From Candidatus Fermentithermobacillaceae bacterium (GTDB lineage Bacteria > Bacillota > Sulfobacillia > Fermentithermobacillales > Fermentithermobacillaceae): a stretch of 39,877 nt of DNA. Numbering within the stretch: the stretch's first letter is position 1; the number at the start of each line of letters is the position of its first letter. This document shows positions 17,598 to 25,264 of this stretch, one piece after another. The stretch covers positions 1 to 39,877 of the forward strand of contig DUUV01000138.1 of NCBI GenBank assembly GCA_012841375.1, given 5' to 3'. The notes beneath the pieces were generated by a model that was not told the DNA's origin, searched no databases, and worked only from the letters and a program-made list of their open reading frames with translations. Both the position numbers and the translations under genes were made by a program.

Positions 17598-18926
17598 CTA
17601 CTTGCCGCTCACCGCCATCTTGGCGGTCCTAAAGGACGGCGTTCCCATGTTCGTCCACTTGAGATCCGACGCCACAGCGTCAATCCCCAACAGGATGTCC
17701 TTCAGGTTACCGGCTATGGTGACTTCCCTGACAGGACCGACGAACTGTCCGTCAGTGATCCACCTTCCGGCCGCGCCCACCGAAAGGTCCCCCGAAACCG
17801 GGTTCAGACCTCCGACGGTGATGCCGGATACGTCCATAACCAGGAATCCATTCTTTGTCGTTGCCACCACTTCCTCCAGAGAGAGCGTCCCCGGCTTCAA
17901 GTACAGGTTGCAGGGTGCGGCCTGGACCGCCGTCTGGACTCTTCTGGATGCGTGGCCGGTAGATTTCACTCCGTCCTTGGCTGCCGAGTAACAGTCATAC
18001 ATGAAAGCTTTCAGCACTCCGTCCTCGATAAGGGCCATCTTCTTTCTGGGTACCCCTTCGGCGTCGAACGGAGACGCCCCGTGGCCTTCCACAGCGAAGG
18101 GATCGTCAATCAGAGAAACTAGTTCCGAGGCAACCTTTTGGCCGAGCTTCCCCGCGAACATCGACCGCTTCTTCTGGACAGCCTCACCGGTTAGAGTGGC
18201 GGCAAGCATCTGCCAGATGACCGCGGATATCTCCGGGGAGAAGATCACGGATGCGTCTTGCGACTCAACCGGTTTGCCGCCCAAGAGGCTCAGGGCTTTC
18301 TGGACGGCTTCATCGACCACTTTCTCAGGATTGAGGGCAGCGAAGGAGCGGGAGAACTGGACGCCGTTTCCTGGCTGCATCACTTCGTTATCCGAGGCCA
18401 GGACGTGGCATGAAATAGACGCGCCATTGGACTTGAACGAGACATTGACTCCCTTGGAGTTCACCACCGTGACCGAGCGGGAGTTGGTCCCCACAGTTGT
18501 GCCGAGAACCTTCCGGATCCGGGAATCCTTTTGCTTGGCCATGGCCTCCATACGGAGAGCCATGCGGATCTTGGTCTCGGCCGGTGTATCCACGATGTCC
18601 TGACTCCAGGCGTCAATTGTTGGATACTCGCCTTCGGGGGCGTAGAAGGCTCTCAGTTCGTCGGGGACCGAAATCCTCGCGTTTTCGGCCGCTCTGCTGA
18701 GGGCTTCGCGGGCGCCTTCTTCCGAGACGTCGCTGGTGTATGCGATGCCAAGGGCTTTGTCAACGATGACCCTCACGCCCAGACCTCTTCCTTGAGATGC
18801 CTGAAGGTTTTCGACCTCCCCTTCGTACACCCGACAACCCCAGTTGTTGCTCTCCTCCAGGTAGAGTTCGGTCTCCCGAACGCCGAGAGACGAAGCGTAG
18901 TCAAGCAAAGACTTGAGGTCGACCAC
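17598..18926 (-). CDS. TldE/PmbA-family protein
   Basis: A 442-residue protein of the TldD/PmbA (peptidase U62) family, the non-metal-binding partner of TldD: the HExxxH motif of TldD is absent. The C-terminal DGSLKA-like FMYDCYSAAKDG and GNLKDILLGIDAV blocks are characteristic. GTG 18926 starts two bases after the TldD stop and uses AAAGGAGGGG inside the end of that gene, so the two are translationally coupled. The pair forms a heterodimeric protease that cleaves unfolded or leader peptides (CcdA and microcin precursors in Escherichia coli). No peptide-toxin or RiPP genes are seen here. The longer 19007 start is not needed. Confidence 0.92.
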   Translation of the reverse strand: MVDLKSLLDYASSLGVRETELYLEESNNWGCRVYEGEVENLQASQGRGLGVRVIVDKALGIAYTSDVSEEGAREALSRAAENARISVPDELRAFYAPEGEYPTIDAWSQDIVDTPAETKIRMALRMEAMAKQKDSRIRKVLGTTVGTNSRSVTVVNSKGVNVSFKSNGASISCHVLASDNEVMQPGNGVQFSRSFAALNPEKVVDEAVQKALSLLGGKPVESQDASVIFSPEISAVIWQMLAATLTGEAVQKKRSMFAGKLGQKVASELVSLIDDPFAVEGHGASPFDAEGVPRKKMALIEDGVLKAFMYDCYSAAKDGVKSTGHASRRVQTAVQAAPCNLYLKPGTLSLEEVVATTKNGFLVMDVSGITVGGLNPVSGDLSVGAAGRWITDGQFVGPVREVTIAGNLKDILLGIDAVASDLKWTNMGTPSFRTAKMAVSGK

Positions 18927-18928
18927 GT

Positions 18929-20356
18929 TTAGCCCCTCCTTTCCGCGGAACGTCTTTGTGTGCCTCCAACAGTGATGCGGCGTATCCGGAGGGCCGGTTG
19001 GCCGCATGCCGCGGGCACACTCTGACCGCCCTTACCGCAGTTGCCCGGACCGAAGTCCAGGTCATTCGCCACGGCGTCGATTTCTCCGAGAGTCGTGAGG
19101 CCGTTCCCTACGAGGGTTGCGCCTCTCACTGCGTCGCCCAGCTTTCCATTCTTAATCAGGTACGCTTCTGAAACGTTGAAGACAAAGTCTCCCGTCGCTG
19201 AGTTGACCTGGCCCCCTCTGAGTCCCTTGGCATAGAGTCCATCGGGGGTGTCGGCAAGGATGTCTTCGGCCTTACTGTTGTGAGGAGCGATGAAGGTGTT
19301 GGTCATTCTCGGGATGGCTATGTAGCGGTACGACTGTCTCCTGCCGTTTCCTGTAAACTCATGCTTCCCCTTGATGGCGTTCTTTCGGTCGTACATGTAG
19401 CTTCTCAGGATCCCGTTCTCGATGAGGACGGTCCTCTTGCCCGGATTGCCCTCATCGTCCACTCCAAAGCTGCCCCACTCGTTAGGGATGGTCGGGTCGT
19501 CCACTGCCGTTACGCACTCGTTGGCCACTTTCTGACCTATCTTGCCTGCGAAAACCGACGATCCTCTGAGAATACCATCCGCCTCAAGACTGTGCCCGCA
19601 TGCTTCATGGAACAGGACGCCTCCCCAGCCGTTGGTCATTACGACCGTCATCGGGCCCGAGGGTGCGGGTCGTGCATGTACGTTCACAATAGCTTGTCTG
19701 GCGGCTTCTTTTCCTAGGTCTTCGGGAGTCTTGATGTCCAAAATCTCCAAGCCGCGGGTCTTTCCTATGGTGGCCGATCCGGTCTGCATAACACCGTTCT
19801 TGGCTGCCAGGGCGCCTACATTAAACCTCGAGCGAATCACCGAATCGGCAGCCAAGACGCCTTCGGAGTTGGCGATGGTCGTGTTCCTCACGATCTCGAG
19901 AAGAGCACCCGTCACCTGGCGGATCAATGGGTCGTAGGCTCTCGCGACCTTGTCTGCCCTGAGCAGAAGGTCAGCCTTGACGGCTTTTGTCGTTTCCCAT
20001 GGGTACTGGGCTATGGGGCTAATCACCGGGACCTCGCGTCGCGTCAGGTCGATGGTGTACTCTCCGCGCGCGCCCGAGACGGCCCCTGCCGCAGTCCGGG
20101 CGGCTTCAAGCAGGGCTTTTTCCTCAAGGCTGTCTGTGTAGCAGTAAGATGACGTCTCGCCTTTGACGACTCTTACACCTGCTCCCCTGTCCCGGCCCGA
20201 GTTGACGTTCTCGATCTTCCCGTCTTCCATGGTAAGTGTCTCGGTGGAAGTATCCTCGACGAACACCTCTGCGAAGTCGGCCCCGGACAGCATGGCCGTC
20301 TTCAGCACCTTTTTCAGGAGTTCCTCCGGAACGATGCACTTTGCCTTACCGCTCAC
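18929..20356 (-). CDS. tldD: TldD metalloprotease
   Basis: A 475-residue U62-family metalloprotease. The zinc motif HEACGH is at residues 250-255 (HExxxH) in FHEACGHSLEAD, and the later third-ligand region (C-terminal GGQVNSATGDFVFNV) is also present. Start: GTG 20356, preceded by GGGAGGGGAGG; an adjacent TTG and upstream in-frame codons to 20440 are possible but lack homology. It is followed immediately by tldE. It works with TldE in degrading or processing small proteins in the cytoplasm. The substrate in this organism is unknown. Confidence 0.93.
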   Translation of the reverse strand: MSGKAKCIVPEELLKKVLKTAMLSGADFAEVFVEDTSTETLTMEDGKIENVNSGRDRGAGVRVVKGETSSYCYTDSLEEKALLEAARTAAGAVSGARGEYTIDLTRREVPVISPIAQYPWETTKAVKADLLLRADKVARAYDPLIRQVTGALLEIVRNTTIANSEGVLAADSVIRSRFNVGALAAKNGVMQTGSATIGKTRGLEILDIKTPEDLGKEAARQAIVNVHARPAPSGPMTVVMTNGWGGVLFHEACGHSLEADGILRGSSVFAGKIGQKVANECVTAVDDPTIPNEWGSFGVDDEGNPGKRTVLIENGILRSYMYDRKNAIKGKHEFTGNGRRQSYRYIAIPRMTNTFIAPHNSKAEDILADTPDGLYAKGLRGGQVNSATGDFVFNVSEAYLIKNGKLGDAVRGATLVGNGLTTLGEIDAVANDLDFGPGNCGKGGQSVPAACGQPALRIRRITVGGTQRRSAERRG

Positions 20357-20589
20357 CAATAGCCGAACCTCCCCTCCCGTATTTGTGGACTCCGGTACCG
20401 ACTCATTTCGGCATACGAAGGTTCTATGTGGGAAAGCCATATTCCTCCAGAGGGTGGCTACTCATGGGCCGCAAAGGGCCGTGACAAAGCGGTGGCCAGG
20501 TCTCTGGAACCTGTTCCAGGATGGTGCGTCCTCAGCCGGCGAGAGAAAAGCGGGGAGACCCGTTTACCCGTAGCAGGGGAAGCCCTGCG

Positions 20590-21369
20590 TCACCAGGCAG
20601 TGAACCCGCCGTCTATATACAAGTTCTGGCCGGTGACAAACTTGGACGCGTCACTGGCAAAGTAGACTACAGCGCCTGCGACTTCTTCGGGAGTGCCGAA
20701 TCTCTTGAGAGCGTGGCGGTCTCGAAGCAGTCTGTAGAGTTCAGGCGCTTCTTCAATGGACTTCGTCATCTCGGTCTTGATGAACCCGGGTCCTATGGCG
20801 TTCACCAGGATGCCGTATTTGGCCCACTCGCAGGCCAAAGCCCTGGTCAACACAACGATACCTCCCTTGGAGGCATGGTAGACGCTGGCACCGATCTCGC
20901 TTCCGACCCTTCCGAATATGCTGCCTATATTGATGATCCGCCCGCCGCGCTTGGCTTCGATCATTGCCTTGCCTGCCGCCTGGCTCATAAAGAACAGGCC
21001 TCTCAAGTTGATGGCCATGACCCGGTCCCATTCCTCAACCTTCGTATTCTCGGCAGGCTCGACGGTCCCGGTACCCGCATTGTTTACGAGGATGTCCAGC
21101 CTTCCGAACTCCTTGACGGTCGTAGCCACGGCATTTTTCGAGTCTTCCGGGTTGGATACATCGCACTTCACAAAGATGGACTTCCTGCCCATCTTCGTAA
21201 TCTCATCGGCTGTTGCCTGGTTCCCTGAGCTTATCCCGGTGACAACCACATCGGCTCCATACTGGGCAAGGGCGAGACAGGCGGCCTTGCCGATGCCTCT
21301 AGACCCGCCGGTAACAAGAGCGACGCGCCCTGAAAGGTCAAACATGTCATTGCATTCTGCCTTCGTCAT
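20590..21369 (-). CDS. SDR-family NAD(P)-dependent oxidoreductase
   Basis: A 259-residue classical short-chain dehydrogenase. The cofactor motif TGGSRGIG is at 20-27, the NNAG motif at 96-99, and the catalytic set is complete: Asn121, Ser150, Tyr164 and Lys168 (YHASK). The C-terminal FVTGQNLYIDGG is standard. ATG 21369 is used because GGAGGGG lies upstream and the region before it has no homology. It resembles FabG and gluconate/sugar dehydrogenases; substrate cannot be decided. It stands alone between the TldDE pair and the MinD-type ATPase cluster. Confidence 0.92.
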   Translation of the reverse strand: MTKAECNDMFDLSGRVALVTGGSRGIGKAACLALAQYGADVVVTGISSGNQATADEITKMGRKSIFVKCDVSNPEDSKNAVATTVKEFGRLDILVNNAGTGTVEPAENTKVEEWDRVMAINLRGLFFMSQAAGKAMIEAKRGGRIINIGSIFGRVGSEIGASVYHASKGGIVVLTRALACEWAKYGILVNAIGPGFIKTEMTKSIEEAPELYRLLRDRHALKRFGTPEEVAGAVVYFASDASKFVTGQNLYIDGGFTAW

Positions 21370-21506
21370 CGTGGCACCCCTCCAACACACTATTTGGCAT
21401 AGTGTCTCACCGGCCAAGCCGCTGATGCCCAAGGAGGTAGTGAACCGGGTGGCGGGAGCGCCCACCGGCGAGTGTTGTGGCGTTACCGCTCCACATGAGG
21501 GTTCAA

Positions 21507-22385
21507 TTAGTCTGTGGTGGACAGGCCGTCGACTGTCTTCAAGACCTCGTTCCAGATCGCCCTAATGCTTTCGGCTGCCCGGCCACCCGTTCTGGTGACG
21601 GGGAGTCCAAGAGCCATGGACTTTGGGACTTCTTCGTCAAAGGGTATACCTCCGATGACTCTAAACCGCGGACCGGACATGTCTTCGATCCGTTTCGAGT
21701 TGTCTTCGTGGATGTCGTGCTTATTGATAACGCAGTATGCAGGCACACCGAATCGCTCACATAGGGACAATGCCCGCTTCAGGTCGTGAATGGCAGTGAG
21801 GGACGGTTCGGTGACAAGTAGCGCCGCCGCCGCGTTGGAGAGAGATGCGATCACAGGGCACCCGATCCCGGGAGGGCCGTCAGTTATGATGAGGCGGCGA
21901 GACCCGTTTATTGCCACTTCCCTGGCCTTTTGCCTGACGAGAGCCACGAGCCTTCCCGAGTTCTCTTCTCCCGGTCCCAGCCGGGCGTGGACGAGCGGCC
22001 CTTTCTCGGTTGAAGATATGAACCATTCACCTGAGACAACCGGTCGCATCTCTATGGCGCCCGATGGACATGCCCTGGCACAGAGGCCACAACCTTCGCA
22101 GGAAAGATCATCGATGATTCCCGGGCAGGCGGCGTCAAAACGGCACAGTTGTCCGCAGAGACCGCACTCGACACACTCGGATGGGTCAACAAAGGCCTGG
22201 GAAGAGGCGATGAACGAGTGTCGCTCCATCTCTTCAGGACTGAGGACCAGAGCAAGATTGGCCGCGTCAACATCAGCGTCGCAGAAGACGGCGTCCGTCG
22301 ACAAGTCGGCGAAACCGGCTGTCACCGAGGTCTTGCCGGTACCTCCTTTGCCGCTCAACACCACTATCTCAATAGGTTTTGTCAT
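21507..22385 (-). CDS. MinD-superfamily P-loop ATPase with inserted 2[4Fe-4S] ferredoxin domain (second copy)
   Basis: A 292-residue deviant-Walker ATPase: SGKGGTGKTS at 11-20, the intermediate DADVDAANL, and a DGPPG switch region. Between them sits a ferredoxin domain with two complete cysteine groups, CVECGLCGQLC and CEGCGLCARAC. ATG 22385 overlaps the stop of the upstream ATPase (ATGA), so the two are coupled. This architecture (MinD superfamily P-loop ATPase containing an inserted ferredoxin domain) is widespread in anaerobes but not functionally defined. By relation to Mrp/NBP35 and CooC, it may couple ATP hydrolysis to handling of a metal cluster. It is the last gene of the unit. Confidence 0.9.
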   Translation of the reverse strand: MTKPIEIVVLSGKGGTGKTSVTAGFADLSTDAVFCDADVDAANLALVLSPEEMERHSFIASSQAFVDPSECVECGLCGQLCRFDAACPGIIDDLSCEGCGLCARACPSGAIEMRPVVSGEWFISSTEKGPLVHARLGPGEENSGRLVALVRQKAREVAINGSRRLIITDGPPGIGCPVIASLSNAAAALLVTEPSLTAIHDLKRALSLCERFGVPAYCVINKHDIHEDNSKRIEDMSGPRFRVIGGIPFDEEVPKSMALGLPVTRTGGRAAESIRAIWNEVLKTVDGLSTTD

Positions 22386-23305
22386 CGCTTTGGTCCTCCT
22401 TCCGCTGTGTCTCCCGTTCCCCTTTTCTCTGAGACCATCTGGATGGCTCTATCGAGAATGCCTGAGAACAGGGACTCGAAATTTGGAAGCACTTCCGCGG
22501 CTATGTAGCCGGCTGCCGAGACCCGGGCCATTTCTCTGTCCAGGTGAATCTCGGCGAGGAGTGGAATCTCGTTCGATTCGCAGAATCGCGTGACCCGGTC
22601 GTCACCGATCCCAGCGCGGTTCACTATCACAGCAGAAGGTATCCCGAGTCTGGTCACGGCTTCGTAAGCCAATTGGAGGTCGTGGAGTCCGAAGGGCGTG
22701 GGCTCGGTCACCAAGAGGCACAGGTCGCTTTTCTTTACAGACGCCATCATCGTACAGGAGGTACCGGGTGGTGAGTCGATGATTACCAGCCCGTTCGGGT
22801 CGGCCTCCCGGCGGACGCGTTTTGCGAGAGGAGCTGCCAATGCCTCCCCGGGGTTTAGAATCCCGTGGACGAAATCAATATCCCGGTACGAACCGGCCAA
22901 CCGTACCGGGCCGGTCTGCATTACTCCGATCTTCCTCGGGACCTCTGTAATGCACTTTTCCGGGCACAGGTAAGCGCAGGCCCCACACCCGTGGCAGAGC
23001 TCCGGGAGTACCAGCACTCTCTTGCCGGGTAGAATGGCGTGGAACGCGCAAGCTTCACCGCATAGTCCACATCTTGTGCACCGGGATTCGTCCACCCGGG
23101 GCACCGGTATCTCCACGTCCACAGACCGAGTTAGTTCCGGACGGAGGTAGATGTGGCAATTGGGTTCCTCGACGTCACAATCGAGGAGTTGGATCTTCGT
23201 GTCGCCGGAAGGGCCGCCGGAACGTCGAGCCAGAACCGCAGCAAGGTTGACTGCCACAGTCGTCTTGCCCGTACCGCCCTTCCCGCTCGCTATTGATACC
23301 TGCAC
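22382..23305 (-). CDS. MinD-superfamily P-loop ATPase with inserted 2[4Fe-4S] ferredoxin domain (first copy)
   Basis: A 307-residue paralogue of the next gene, with P-loop ASGKGGTGKTT near the N terminus, CDVEEPN as the aspartate-containing switch, cysteine groups CTRCGLCGEAC and CHGCGACAYLC, and a DSPPGTSC motif. The start is given as GTG 23305 because GGAGG lies seven bases upstream; the ATG at 23311 is only one base from that site. It is separated from the DUF5320 gene by about 150 bases, including a GC-rich hairpin, but no new promoter is evident. The two ATPases are probably partners, perhaps a heterodimer, since MinD-type proteins work as dimers across the nucleotide. Confidence 0.9.
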   Translation of the reverse strand: MQVSIASGKGGTGKTTVAVNLAAVLARRSGGPSGDTKIQLLDCDVEEPNCHIYLRPELTRSVDVEIPVPRVDESRCTRCGLCGEACAFHAILPGKRVLVLPELCHGCGACAYLCPEKCITEVPRKIGVMQTGPVRLAGSYRDIDFVHGILNPGEALAAPLAKRVRREADPNGLVIIDSPPGTSCTMMASVKKSDLCLLVTEPTPFGLHDLQLAYEAVTRLGIPSAVIVNRAGIGDDRVTRFCESNEIPLLAEIHLDREMARVSAAGYIAAEVLPNFESLFSGILDRAIQMVSEKRGTGDTAEGGPKR

Positions 23306-23376
23306 TTGCATACCTCCGCTCAGCGTGTTCATTCTGCTCGTACCAATGCTCAAACCTCCGGTGCCCGGTGGAACTG

Positions 23377-23411
23377 GCCGGGCGACGCACGTCCAGGGCG
23401 CGTAGCCCGGC
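23377..23411 (-). other. GC-rich hairpin between DUF5320 and MinD-type genes
   Basis: GCCGGGC (23377-23383) pairs with GCCCGGC (23405-23411), with ACGC (23385-23388) and GCGT (23400-23403) extending the stem across one mismatch. No T-tract follows on the - strand. It may stabilise or process the mRNA between differently expressed parts of the operon, or act as a weak attenuator. Confidence 0.4.
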
Positions 23412-23453
23412 CGTCGTTTGGTCTTGGAGGCTGTCCGAGAGTGACGGCGAGGT

Positions 23454-23894
23454 TCAGGACTCTTTCTTATCTCCGTCGTCGCCGTTCTTGTCTCGCTTCC
23501 GGGCCTCCTGGATCTCCTGGAGCCGTTCTTTTATGGATTCCAGCTCCTCCTTCAGGAATCTCTCCTCCTCATCGAGGGACTCTGCCGGCGGCTCATAGCC
23601 CCACGGCATTGCCCCGTAGGCATAGGGCGGGGGGACCATCGCGTTGGGGTACCCGTAACCCCGGCCGAATCCCATTCCGCGACCACGGCCTCTCCAAGGG
23701 CCTCTCCAAGGGCCTCTCCAGTATCCGTACGCCCTTCCAAAGCCCATTCCGTATCCGAAACCTCGTCCATAACCCATGCCTCTTTCAACGCCGGGGTTGG
23801 CATATCCGGGGGCACCGTAACCCGCGCAGAACCCCATGCCTCTACCCGTCATAGGCCCCTGGCCCCAAGGACCACTTCTATCTCCTCTTGGCAT
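23454..23894 (-). CDS. DUF5320-family Gly/Tyr/Arg-rich protein with C-terminal coiled coil
   Basis: A 146-residue protein. It opens with the DUF5320 hallmark MPRGDRSGPWGQGPMTGRGM and continues with a low-complexity Gly-, Tyr-, Phe- and Arg-rich central part (repeats such as GYGRGFGYG and RGPWRGPWRGRGRG) up to about residue 85. It ends in a charged predicted coiled coil (FLKEELESIKERLQEIQEA) and an Asp/Lys tail. No cysteine-based metal site: only one Cys. ATG 23894 follows AAGGGGGAA. Family members are recurrently next to NifX-like and MinD/ferredoxin genes in anaerobes; the molecular function is unknown. Confidence 0.85.
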   Translation of the reverse strand: MPRGDRSGPWGQGPMTGRGMGFCAGYGAPGYANPGVERGMGYGRGFGYGMGFGRAYGYWRGPWRGPWRGRGRGMGFGRGYGYPNAMVPPPYAYGAMPWGYEPPAESLDEEERFLKEELESIKERLQEIQEARKRDKNGDDGDKKES

Positions 23895-23940
23895 TTCAAT
23901 TCCCCCTTATCCAATGGTGTTGGGTGTTGCGTCACTGCCT

Positions 23941-24189
23941 CTAGAACCATCTGGCAAACTTACTGTCTCCTTCACGTGACTGCAGGTACCTGCTTCGCCG
24001 ACCGTTTCTTGCACCGTACCCCAATGCAGCGCGGCCTCCGAAAAAGCGGCGCGCGATGCCACTGGCCGAGGCTCCGATGAAGTACCACAAACCGCCCTTT
24101 CGTCCCCAGAAACCTGCGGGGCAGATGCCCGCCTTTCTACCTGTTCCCGGACCATTGCCTTGAGGTCCCGTACCATCAAATCGTGGCAA
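23941..24189 (-). CDS. Small DUF5320-like protein
   Basis: An 82-residue basic protein starting MPRFDGTGPQGNGPGTGRKA when TTG 24189 is used, which matches the DUF5320 N-terminal pattern. AAAGGAGGTGA lies eight bases upstream of that TTG; an ATG at 24198 overlaps the binding site too closely. The middle contains short Gly/Ala-rich and aromatic stretches, and the C-terminal third is Arg-rich. There is one Cys near residue 22 (the GICPAGF segment). It appears to be a shorter sibling of the next gene and has no coiled-coil tail. Function unknown. Confidence 0.75.
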   Translation of the reverse strand: MPRFDGTGPQGNGPGTGRKAGICPAGFWGRKGGLWYFIGASASGIARRFFGGRAALGYGARNGRRSRYLQSREGDSKFARWF

Positions 24190-24266
24190 CACATTCACCT
24201 CCTTTTCGTTTCCTGTCCGGCCGGAACCGGTCGTCTTTCGTACCGGGATCTTATTTGCGGCGCAGA

Positions 24267-24647
24267 TTACTCCTTTTGTTTCCCGGACAGCCCGTGGTGC
24301 GAATCTACGGTTGCGCCGGAATGCTCACGGATTCGTCCCTGTTTGTACGCCTCCAGTGCGTCTTTGACCGTGTCTCCTTCTGGCGAGTACACAAGTATGC
24401 TGGCAGCCGACAGACCTGAGTGGGCGTTGGGGCCGATGTTGCGCGCCAGCACCGCCTCTACGCCATGGGACATAAGGAACTGCACCGTAGCGATAGCAGC
24501 TCCATGGGCCGATGAAGTGGATGGATTGGCGAAAGCCTGAGTATCGCCCGTCTCAGTATCGAACACTATGAAGTGACTGCAGCGTCCGAACCTTGGATCG
24601 ACTTTCGACTCCAGTGAATCACCCTGGGAACAGACTGCGACCTTCAT
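24267..24647 (-). CDS. NifX/NifB-type dinitrogenase iron-molybdenum cofactor family protein (copy 1)
   Basis: A 126-residue protein of the NifX/NifB C-terminal fold (Fe-Mo-co family): MKVAVCSQGDSLESKVDPRFGR at the N terminus split by SHFIVFDTETG, followed by HGVEAVLARNIGPNAHSGL. ATG 24647 is used; the frame extends to 24656 only through a GTG that lies within the GAGGTG binding site. No other nitrogenase genes are in the window, so a role in nitrogen fixation is unlikely. Such orphan proteins are thought to bind metal clusters or their precursors. It heads the second transcription unit, with a strong promoter and a palindrome directly upstream. Confidence 0.9.
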   Translation of the reverse strand: MKVAVCSQGDSLESKVDPRFGRCSHFIVFDTETGDTQAFANPSTSSAHGAAIATVQFLMSHGVEAVLARNIGPNAHSGLSAASILVYSPEGDTVKDALEAYKQGRIREHSGATVDSHHGLSGKQKE

Positions 24648-24685
24648 CGAAGACACCTCACACTTGACTTAATCCGATTCCGTAA

Positions 24686-24699
24686 TGGGTAAGTACCCA
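24686..24699 (-). promoter_or_regulatory. Perfect palindromic operator TGGGTA-N2-TACCCA
   Basis: TGGGTA-AG-TACCCA is a perfect 6+2+6 inverted repeat, five bases downstream of the -10 box and covering the predicted transcription start of the - strand unit beginning with the NifX-like gene. That is the position expected for a repressor site. A related element is at the same place in the other promoter of this cluster. Confidence 0.7.
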
Positions 24700-24704
24700 A
24701 AACC

Positions 24705-24732
24705 ATTCTATCTAGTTATGAATATATGTCAA
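24705..24732 (-). promoter_or_regulatory. Strong SigA-type promoter of the NifX-DUF5320-MinD unit
   Basis: Read on the - strand, -35 TTGACA (24732-24727, 6/6) and -10 TAGAAT (24710-24705, 5/6) are separated by 16 bases in an AT-rich stretch, which stands out against the GC-rich surroundings. It would start transcription near 24698, within the palindrome, about 50 bases before the ATG. Confidence 0.8.
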
Positions 24733-24799
24733 TAACCTTCAAAGAAAACATGGGATTTCTTGAGGGCGATTGAGGAGCGAGGAGAACCAAGGGGGAGAC

Positions 24800-24832
24800 G
24801 ACAAGTGCCCGCCTGGAGGGCGGGCGCTTGTC
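24800..24832 (-). terminator. Strong hairpin terminator after the upstream NifX-like gene
   Basis: GACAAGTGCCCGCC (24800-24813) and GGCGGGCGCTTGTC (24819-24832) form a 14-bp stem with one G-U pair and a five-base loop. Located just downstream of the NifX-like copy 2 and upstream of the next promoter, it divides the cluster into two transcription units. The - strand tail is TCGTCTCC, so U-richness is poor. Confidence 0.7.
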
Positions 24833-24897
24833 AATCAAGGAGATCGCCAGTCAAAGCCAAGAGTCCGCTCGCTTAGGGAGAGACTGCTCAGGCCGAC

Positions 24898-25230
24898 TCA
24901 ATCGTGCTCGCAGGTGCTCTTGCCGAGCTTTAGTGAACCATCGAGATATTTTGAGACGACTTCGTCGACATTTCCTTTAGCTCCGAGCACTACCTCTATA
25001 TTGTTTTGCTCAAAGAGTTGAACGGCTCTCGGCCCCATGCCGCCTGCGATGATGCAGTTCACGCCGTGGGACGCAAGATAGCCTGGGAGGACACCCGGCT
25101 GGTGTCCCGGGTTGGCCAGGGTCGATGAAGCGCCAACCTTCCCGTCCAGCACGTCATATAACTTGTACTCTGGGCAGTGGCCAAAGTGGGCCGAAACTTT
25201 CCCGTTTTCACAAGCAACGGCGATTCTCAA
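24898..25230 (-). CDS. NifX/NifB-type dinitrogenase iron-molybdenum cofactor family protein (copy 2)
   Basis: A 110-residue paralogue with the same fold: MRIAVACENGKVSAHFGHC then YKLYDVLDGKV, and HGVNCIIAGGMGPRAVQLF in the second half. It ends in KSTCEHD. Cys residues at the GHC and CEHD positions could bind metal. The start is TTG 25230, preceded by GGGAGGGG. It is separated from mrp by only 34 bases and is followed by a strong hairpin, making it the last gene of the first unit (DUF134-Mrp-NifX). It probably acts with Mrp in metal-cluster handling; no nif genes are present. Confidence 0.9.
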   Translation of the reverse strand: MRIAVACENGKVSAHFGHCPEYKLYDVLDGKVGASSTLANPGHQPGVLPGYLASHGVNCIIAGGMGPRAVQLFEQNNIEVVLGAKGNVDEVVSKYLDGSLKLGKSTCEHD

Positions 25231-25264
25231 CTTTATCTACCCCTCCCGGATTCTCGAATTATAC

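Noticed and set aside
16560-18122. 520-residue plus-strand open frame
   Set aside because: Antisense to the PHP-type gene, the tautomerase and tldE, all of which have motifs and binding sites.
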